Source of the DNA: Candidatus Wallbacteria bacterium | Lineage (GTDB): Bacteria > Muiribacteriota > UBA6191 > JACPRK01 | Assembly: GCA_016213845.1 (NCBI GenBank) | Contig: JACQZN010000057.1 | Span: 1-64,000 of the forward strand | DNA: 64,000 nucleotides | Direction of reading: 5' to 3' | In this document: one piece after another, positions 59,531 through 64,000 of the stretch | Position numbering within the stretch: the first letter of the stretch is position 1 | Layout of the letters: each line of letters begins with the position of its first letter | Notes under the pieces: generated by a model | Told to the model about the DNA's origin: nothing | Seen by the model: only the letters and a program-made list of their open reading frames with translations | The model's database searches: none | Made by a program: the position numbers and the translations under genes

Positions 59531-59716
59531 CTACCAGCTGGACTTCACGACGCCGGGAATCATCCCGTGGGAAGCGAGGTCACGGAAACAGATGCGGCAG
59601 ATGGCGAACTTTCGCATGTAGGAGCGAGGCCGACCGCAGAGCTTGCACCGGTTATAGCTGCGGACGGGGAACTTGGGGCTCCGCGACCACTTGGTGATGA
59701 GTGCCTTCTTGGCCAC
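59531..59716 (-). CDS. rpsN: Ribosomal protein S14, zinc-binding type Z
   Basis: The GTG at 59716 gives 61 residues, the length of the short type Z form. CKLCGRP and CRICF supply the four zinc ligands, with the family [20 protein letters not shown] between and after them. It is part of the small-subunit head. It lies 2 bases from rplE and 14 from rpsH. Confidence 0.95.
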   Translation of the reverse strand: MAKKALITKWSRSPKFPVRSYNRCKLCGRPRSYMRKFAICRICFRDLASHGMIPGVVKSSW

Positions 59717-59718
59717 TG

Positions 59719-60273
59719 TCAGTTGCCTCCTTCGACCTTGCGGAAGGGCATGCCGAGCTCGGTGAGCAGCTCCCGGCATTCGATATCGTTCTTGGCGGTA
59801 GTGACGATCGAGATGTTCATGCCGCGAATACGCTCGACCTTGTCGTACTTGATCTCGGGGAAAATCAGCTGTTCGCGGACGCCGAGGTTGTAGCTGCCGC
59901 GGCCGTCGAAGGCCTTCTCGCTCACGCCGCGGAAGTCGCGGACGCGAGGCAAGGCCAGGTTGAACAGCTTGTCCAGGAAGGCCCACATTCGCGCACGCCG
60001 CAGCGTCACGAAGCAGCCCACCGCCTGGTTCTTGCGGAGCTTGAAGTTGGCAACCGACTGCTTGGCCTTCGTGATGACAGGCTTCTGGCCGGTGACCGCC
60101 TTGAGCTCCTCCAGGGTCGTCTCCATCAGCTTGGCGTTCTCGCGAGCGTCGCCGACGCCCACGTTGACGGTCACCTTGAGCACCCGGGGAACCTGCATCT
60201 GGTTCTTGTACCCGAACTTCTCGCTCAGGCGGCGTCTCACCTCGCCGTAGTACTTCTCTTCAAGTCTAAGCAT
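59719..60273 (-). CDS. rplE: Ribosomal protein L5
   Basis: The 184-residue protein has [20 protein letters not shown] and the C-terminal DVERIRG-type [20 protein letters not shown], both L5 hallmarks. VVTGQKP-like [20 protein letters not shown] is the signature. It binds 5S rRNA and contacts the P-site tRNA. The gene is 20 bases after rplX and almost abuts rpsN. Confidence 0.97.
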   Translation of the reverse strand: MLRLEEKYYGEVRRRLSEKFGYKNQMQVPRVLKVTVNVGVGDARENAKLMETTLEELKAVTGQKPVITKAKQSVANFKLRKNQAVGCFVTLRRARMWAFLDKLFNLALPRVRDFRGVSEKAFDGRGSYNLGVREQLIFPEIKYDKVERIRGMNISIVTTAKNDIECRELLTELGMPFRKVEGGN

Positions 60274-60293
60274 CTTTGTTCAATCTCCTGTGC

Positions 60294-60683
60294 TCAGGCG
60301 CGATCGATCTGCTCGTCGCACTTCTTGCAGACCCGCACCCGCTTCTCGCCCACCTCTTCACGGCGAGCGGCCGTGGTCTGTCCGCACCGCGGGCAGACGA
60401 GTCGCACGTTCGAGATGTGGAGAGGATTCTCCTTCTCGATGATGCCGCCCTTCTGCAGCCGCTGAGTCGGCCGCTGGTGGCGCTTGACGATGTTCACGCG
60501 CTCCACCAGAACGCGCTCGGTCTCGGGGTAGACGAGCATGACGCGACCTGTGCGCCCCTTGCTCTTGCCGGCCAGCACCTTCACGGTGTCACCCTTCTTC
60601 ACGGGCATCGTGCGGAACTTCTTGGCCTCCTCGACCTTGGCCCGCTCCAGGCGCCGTTGGCGTCGAATGTGTCCAGTAAGCAT
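60294..60683 (-). CDS. rplX: Ribosomal protein L24 with N-terminal extension
   Basis: The ATG at 60683 has GAGGAG seven bases upstream and sits 11 bases from rplN, giving 129 residues. The L24/KOW core KKGDTVKVLAGKSKGRTGRV starts near residue 29. The first 25 residues are a basic extension (HIRRQRRLERAKVEE); starting at the internal ATG at 60608 would give about 104, the usual size. I favour the longer form because of the strong ribosome-binding site. The C-terminal part has CPRCG and CKKCD, a possible zinc site. L24 initiates 50S assembly. Confidence 0.93.
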   Translation of the reverse strand: MLTGHIRRQRRLERAKVEEAKKFRTMPVKKGDTVKVLAGKSKGRTGRVMLVYPETERVLVERVNIVKRHQRPTQRLQKGGIIEKENPLHISNVRLVCPRCGQTTAARREEVGEKRVRVCKKCDEQIDRA

Positions 60684-60694
60684 TGCCTAACTCC

Positions 60695-61063
60695 TCACAG
60701 CACCTCGGCTGCCAGCGAGATGATCTTCATGTAGTTCTTGGCGCGCAGCTCGCGGGCCACAGGGCCGAAAACGCGCGTGCCGACGGGGTTCAGATCGTCC
60801 TTGATCAGGACGGCGGCGTTGTCGTCGAACCGGATCTCGGTGCCGTCCTTGCGGCGAATCCCGAAACGGCTCCGCACGATCACGGCCTTGACCTTGTCCT
60901 TCTTCTTCACGGTTCCGCCCGGCTGGGCCTCCTTCACGGAGCACTTCACAATATCACCCACCCGGGCGTATCGCCGGCCCGTTCCGCCGTAAATCGCGAA
61001 GATTCTCATCTTCTTGGCGCCGGAGTTGTCGGCCACCTTCAGGTTCGTGAACAGGGGAATCAT
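60695..61063 (-). CDS. rplN: Ribosomal protein L14
   Basis: The 122-residue protein begins [20 protein letters not shown] and has [20 protein letters not shown] and the [20 protein letters not shown] signature. It bridges the large subunit to 16S rRNA. Length is exactly that of bacterial L14. It is followed 11 bases later by rplX and preceded by rpsQ by 61 bases. Confidence 0.98.
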   Translation of the reverse strand: MIPLFTNLKVADNSGAKKMRIFAIYGGTGRRYARVGDIVKCSVKEAQPGGTVKKKDKVKAVIVRSRFGIRRKDGTEIRFDDNAAVLIKDDLNPVGTRVFGPVARELRAKNYMKIISLAAEVL

Positions 61064-61124
61064 CTTAGTCTCCTCGAAGCCCGCCGGACCGCTGGTCCGC
61101 CGCGAGCTCTGCGGCGATCCGCCG

Positions 61125-61397
61125 CTACTGTGCCTTCTGGACGACCCGCAGCACGGCCCAGCGCTTGCGCCGGGAGAGCGGGCGGCTCGGAACGATTTCG
61201 ACCACGTCTCCGACGGAGCAGCTGTTCTGCTCGTCGTGGGCCAGGTACTTCTTGTGCCGCTTCATGGTCTTCTTGTAGAGCGGGTGCTTCTTGAGGCGCT
61301 CGACCTCCACCACCGCCGTCTTGTCCATGGCGGTGCTGACGACAGAGCCCGTCAGGCTCTTCTCGGCGCGCGCGCTCGTCTTGCTCTCCTCGGTCAT
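61125..61397 (-). CDS. rpsQ: Ribosomal protein S17
   Basis: The 90-residue protein has [20 protein letters not shown] and the [18 protein letters not shown] ending, with [17 protein letters not shown] typical of the family OB fold. It binds 16S rRNA early in assembly. Its start overlaps the rpmC stop by 4 bp. The short N-terminal extension of about 14 residues is acidic and basic in alternation. Confidence 0.96.
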   Translation of the reverse strand: MTEESKTSARAEKSLTGSVVSTAMDKTAVVEVERLKKHPLYKKTMKRHKKYLAHDEQNSCSVGDVVEIVPSRPLSRRKRWAVLRVVQKAQ

Positions 61398-61621
61398 TTC
61401 CTTCCTCCCGCGGTCTCACTGCCGCCGGTAGTAGCCGCCGTTCGCTGGTGCATCACGGTCAGCACCCGCGCCAGGTCGCGGCGCACCTGCCGGATCCGGT
61501 CTACCTTCTCCAGCTGACCGGTCGCCAGCTGGAACCGCAGGTTGAAGAGCTCGTCCTTGAAACCGCGGTACTTGTCCGCCAGCTCCTCGGGTGTCAGCTC
61601 CTTGAGTTCCTTTGCCTTCAA
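61394..61621 (-). CDS. rpmC: Ribosomal protein L29
   Basis: The 75-residue protein begins [20 protein letters not shown], then [20 protein letters not shown] and [15 protein letters not shown], all L29 features, followed by a short Gly/Thr-rich tail. It sits near the tunnel exit, where trigger factor and SRP bind. Overlaps of 4 bp on both sides couple it to rplP and rpsQ. Confidence 0.96.
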   Translation of the reverse strand: MKAKELKELTPEELADKYRGFKDELFNLRFQLATGQLEKVDRIRQVRRDLARVLTVMHQRTAATTGGSETAGGRK

Positions 61622-62046
61622 AGCAATCCACCCCCGATCGACTCTCGGCTGATGAACTTGGTCTTCACGCTCAGCTTGTGCGCGGCCAGTCTCAGCGCTT
61701 CACGGGCCACATCCTCGGGGACGCCGCCCACTTCGTACATGATGGTCCCGGCGCGCACGACGGCGACCCAGCCCTCGGGCGTACCCTTGCCGCCGCCCAT
61801 GCGGGTCTCGGCCGGCTTCTTCGTGATGGCCAGGTGCGGGAACACGCGGATCCAGACCTTGCCGCCGCGCTTCATCTGGCGCGCGATGCTGATACGCGCG
61901 GCCTCGATCTGGCGGTTGGAGATCCAGCCCTGCTCCTGGGCCTGCAGGCCGAAGTCGCCGAAGGCGATGTGGCCCGAACGATGGGCCCGTCCTCGGATCG
62001 GCATCTTGAACGGCTTGCGGTACTTGGTTCGTTTCGGCATCAACAT
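61618..62046 (-). CDS. rplP: Ribosomal protein L16
   Basis: The 142-residue protein begins [20 protein letters not shown]; the ATG two codons later would also work. [40 protein letters not shown] and [20 protein letters not shown] are signature regions. It contacts A-site tRNA. The stop overlaps the rpmC start (ATGA). It follows rpsC by 28 bases. Confidence 0.97.
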   Translation of the reverse strand: MLMPKRTKYRKPFKMPIRGRAHRSGHIAFGDFGLQAQEQGWISNRQIEAARISIARQMKRGGKVWIRVFPHLAITKKPAETRMGGGKGTPEGWVAVVRAGTIMYEVGGVPEDVAREALRLAAHKLSVKTKFISRESIGGGLL

Positions 62047-62074
62047 GATGCGGATTCTCCTTTGTGTCCCCCCG

Positions 62075-62818
62075 CTAGCGGGCGGCGGCCTGAGCCGGGA
62101 CCTTCTTGAGCTCCGGAAGCACTTCGCCCCGGAAAACCCAGGTCTTGACGCCGATCTTCCCGAAGGTCGTGTGGGCCTCCGAGAATCCGTAGTCGATGTC
62201 CGCCCTGAGCGTGTGCAGCGGCACGCGCCCTTCCTTGTTCCACTCCACGCGGCTCATTTCCGCGCCGCCCAGGCGTCCGGCCACCATGACTTTGATGCCC
62301 TTCACGCCCATCTTGCGGGCCCGTGTGATTGCCTGCTTGATCGCGCGGCGGAAGCTGATGCGCTTCTCGAGCTGGAAAGCGATGCTTTCGGAGACCAGCT
62401 TGGCGTTGGTCGCGAAATCCTTCACTTCCTTGACGTTCAAGAAGACCTGCTTGTCTTCCATCACTTCGAGCTCCCGGCGCAGCTGCTCCACGTCGGCGCC
62501 GCCCCGGCCGATGATGATGCCGGGCTTGGCCGTGAAGATCGTGATCTTCACGCTCTTGTCCGTCTTGCGCTCGATGTAGACGTTCGACACGCCCGACTCC
62601 TCGAGCCGCTTGTTGGTCTTCTGCTCGCGGCCCGGGCGCTCGCCCTTCTTGCGGGCGAGGTCCTTGGCGAACTTGCGCCGCACGAACTCATGAATCGCGT
62701 TGCGCAGCTTCACGTCGGCCAGCAGGAAGTCCGAGTAGTTCTTCTCGGCGTACCAGTTGGAGTTCCAGCCGCGGTTGATGCCGACCCGAAGGCCGATTGG
62801 ATTGACTTTCTGACCCAC
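62075..62818 (-). CDS. rpsC: Ribosomal protein S3
   Basis: The 247-residue protein begins [20 protein letters not shown] and contains the KH domain motif [37 protein letters not shown] and [20 protein letters not shown] complete the S3 pattern. The Ala-rich C-terminal tail is normal. It forms the mRNA entry channel with S4 and S5. It follows rplV by 13 bases. Confidence 0.98.
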   Translation of the reverse strand: MGQKVNPIGLRVGINRGWNSNWYAEKNYSDFLLADVKLRNAIHEFVRRKFAKDLARKKGERPGREQKTNKRLEESGVSNVYIERKTDKSVKITIFTAKPGIIIGRGGADVEQLRRELEVMEDKQVFLNVKEVKDFATNAKLVSESIAFQLEKRISFRRAIKQAITRARKMGVKGIKVMVAGRLGGAEMSRVEWNKEGRVPLHTLRADIDYGFSEAHTTFGKIGVKTWVFRGEVLPELKKVPAQAAAR

Positions 62819-62831
62819 GTCTCGTCCTCCT

Positions 62832-63239
62832 TCAGGACACCTCTCCCAGCACGATCGTCGCCCGGCAGGTTCGCTTCGAGATGCGATCCGCCCTGCCGCG
62901 GGCCCGAGGCATGACGCGCTTCATCGTGGGGCCCTCGTCGACCATCACGGTCTTGACGTAGAGCTGTTCGGGTTTCAATTGCTTGGTGTCCTGGGCGTTG
63001 GCGATCGCGCTCTTGAGCAGCCTGAGCGTCGTCACCGCCGCCTTTCGCCTCGTGAACTGCAGGACGTAAAGCGCCTTGGGCGCTGGCAGCCCGCGGATCA
63101 TGTCCGCGATCAGCCGGCCCTTTCTGGCGGAGTACCTCAGGAACCGGCCCGTGGCCACGGCCACGCCCGGCGCCTTTGCCGCTTCCGCCCGCTCGCGCCG
63201 GATCACGCTGTTGGGCTTCTTGGTTGTTGTCTCACTCAT
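62832..63239 (-). CDS. rplV: Ribosomal protein L22
   Basis: The 135-residue protein has an N-terminal extension of about 25 residues, then VATGRFLRYSARKGRLIADM, KSAIANAQDTKQLKPEQLYV and the extended loop MKRVMPRARGRADRISKRTC that lines the exit tunnel. These define L22. It lies between rpsS and rpsC in the S10 part of the operon. Confidence 0.96.
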   Translation of the reverse strand: MSETTTKKPNSVIRRERAEAAKAPGVAVATGRFLRYSARKGRLIADMIRGLPAPKALYVLQFTRRKAAVTTLRLLKSAIANAQDTKQLKPEQLYVKTVMVDEGPTMKRVMPRARGRADRISKRTCRATIVLGEVS

Positions 63240-63254
63240 CTGGCGTTACCTCGA

Positions 63255-63560
63255 TCACTTCAGAGCGACGGTCCGCTCGCCCTTGGCGCTGCCCGAGTGG
63301 CCTCGGAACGTGCGCGTGGGAGCGAACTCCCCGAGCTTGTGGCCGACCATGTTCTCGGTGACGAACACGGGAACGTGCTTGCGGCCGTTGTGCACGGCGA
63401 TCGTGTGCCCGACCATGGCCGGGTAGATCGTCGACGCCCTCGACCAGGTCTTCAGGACGACTTTCTTCTTGTCGCGGTTGAGCTCCTCGACCCGCTTCAA
63501 AAGCTTCGGTTCGACAAAGGGAGCCTTGCGCGCCTTCACGGTATTCTCGTTGGCTTCCAT
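63255..63560 (-). CDS. rpsS: Ribosomal protein S19
   Basis: The ATG at 63560 gives 101 residues. [40 protein letters not shown] and [14 protein letters not shown] are S19 hallmarks. It is in the head of the small subunit and contacts L5. The first 12 residues are a slightly longer, basic N-terminus than in E. coli. rplB precedes it by 5 bases. Confidence 0.96.
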   Translation of the reverse strand: MEANENTVKARKAPFVEPKLLKRVEELNRDKKKVVLKTWSRASTIYPAMVGHTIAVHNGRKHVPVFVTENMVGHKLGEFAPTRTFRGHSGSAKGERTVALK

Positions 63561-63565
63561 CGGGA

Positions 63566-64000
63566 TTACTTCTCCCTCCTGCGGACGATCAGGCGATTCG
63601 AGTACTTCTTGCGGTGGCGAGTGCGATAGCCCTTGGCCGGCTGACCCCACGGAGACTGCGGGTGGTTACCGCCCTTGGAACGGCCTTCGCCGCCGCCATG
63701 CGGATGGTCGCACGGGTTCCGGACCATACCGCGGGTCAATCCGCGGATGCCCATCCAGCGCGTGCGCCCGGCCTTGCCCCAGTTCTCGAGGTTGTGGTCC
63801 AGGTTGCCGACCTGGCCGATGGTCGCCTTGCACTTCGATGAGACCTTGCGGAGCTCCCCGCTCGGCATCCTCAGGAGAGCCATTTCGCCCTCCTTGGCCA
63901 TCAGCCGTACGGCGCTGCCGGCGCTGCGAGCCATCTGTCCGCCCTTGCCGGGCCGGATCTCAACGTTGTGCACCATCGTGCCGTCGGGAATCAGCGACAG
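63566..64000 (-). CDS. rplB: Ribosomal protein L2, 5' end beyond window
   Basis: The last 144 residues of L2 are present, starting at the right edge in frame ([20 protein letters not shown]). [20 protein letters not shown], and [18 protein letters not shown] then [17 protein letters not shown] near the end, include the peptidyl-transferase His in the HPHGGGEG motif. L2 binds 23S rRNA and is needed for peptide-bond formation and subunit joining. The N-terminal domain lies outside the window. Confidence 0.97.
   Translation of the reverse strand: MSLIPDGTMVHNVEIRPGKGGQMARSAGSAVRLMAKEGEMALLRMPSGELRKVSSKCKATIGQVGNLDHNLENWGKAGRTRWMGIRGLTRGMVRNPCDHPHGGGEGRSKGGNHPQSPWGQPAKGYRTRHRKKYSNRLIVRRREK

Noticed and set aside
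60294-60608. Shorter rplX start at 60608
   Set aside because: The ATG at 60683 has a strong ribosome-binding site and normal operon spacing, so the extended protein is preferred, though not proved.

Overview
The window comes from a high-GC bacterium that is diderm: it carries an Mla-type phospholipid transporter, an RND efflux pump with its membrane-fusion protein, many signal peptides and nucleotide-sugar genes. The mix of very many prepilin-type (N-terminal methylation) proteins, several HEAT-repeat proteins, abundant intergenic palindromes and heptanucleotide repeats resembles Planctomycetota or a neighbouring phylum. That placement is inference; no 16S rRNA gene or other direct taxonomic marker was read here, although rpoA and the ribosomal proteins could settle it.

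Positions 1-31045 are mostly a minus-strand array of pseudopilin cassettes. There are four sets of minor-pseudopilin-like genes: A (3066-5535), B (13121-17640), C (18932-22980) and D (24227-29186). Each has a GspJ/PilW-like, a GspI/PilV-like and a large PilX/GspK-like gene, usually joined by 4-bp start/stop overlaps. B and D are clear paralogues and add a membrane-anchored protein beginning MGYLEK. Next to each cassette lies an exported or repeat protein: a C39-like cysteine peptidase with a glycine-rich amphipathic tail (A), a Lys-Pro-rich protein with a glycine-rich hydrophobic patch (B), a caspase/C80-like protein (C) and HEAT-repeat proteins (A and D). No secretion ATPase, platform protein or prepilin peptidase is present, so the machine that handles these pseudopilins must be encoded elsewhere. 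A plus-strand pair (7020-9208) and an M16 peptidase with a secreted partner (9465-12915) sit between A and B.

Positions 31237-34394 (plus) encode an MlaE-MlaF-MlaD transporter. Positions 34403-39226 (minus) are a TetR-MFP-RND operon whose promoter overlaps an 18-bp operator-like inverted repeat. Positions 39417-50594 carry cell-surface glycan genes: a polytopic membrane protein, a GNAT acetyltransferase, two family-2 glycosyltransferases, a YfhO-like membrane protein, and a CDP-glucose pathway (RfbF, RfbG, C-methyltransferase, epimerase, reductase) that probably builds a branched 6-deoxyhexose.

Positions 50719-64000 (minus) are the S10-spc-alpha ribosomal super-operon in canonical order from a partial rplB to rplQ, with secY, adk and map. 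infA is missing from its usual place, and a repeat-rich insert with its own TATAAT promoter separates rpmD from rplO.

Two gene models need care. The HEAT/TPR gene at 556-3061 is intact only if one extra T is removed near 745, and the gene below it runs off the left edge. Several leader peptides in cassettes A and D are built from repeat DNA, so their starts are uncertain. No gene-free stretch exceeds 300 bases; the gaps of 200-270 bases are described as repeats or palindromes.
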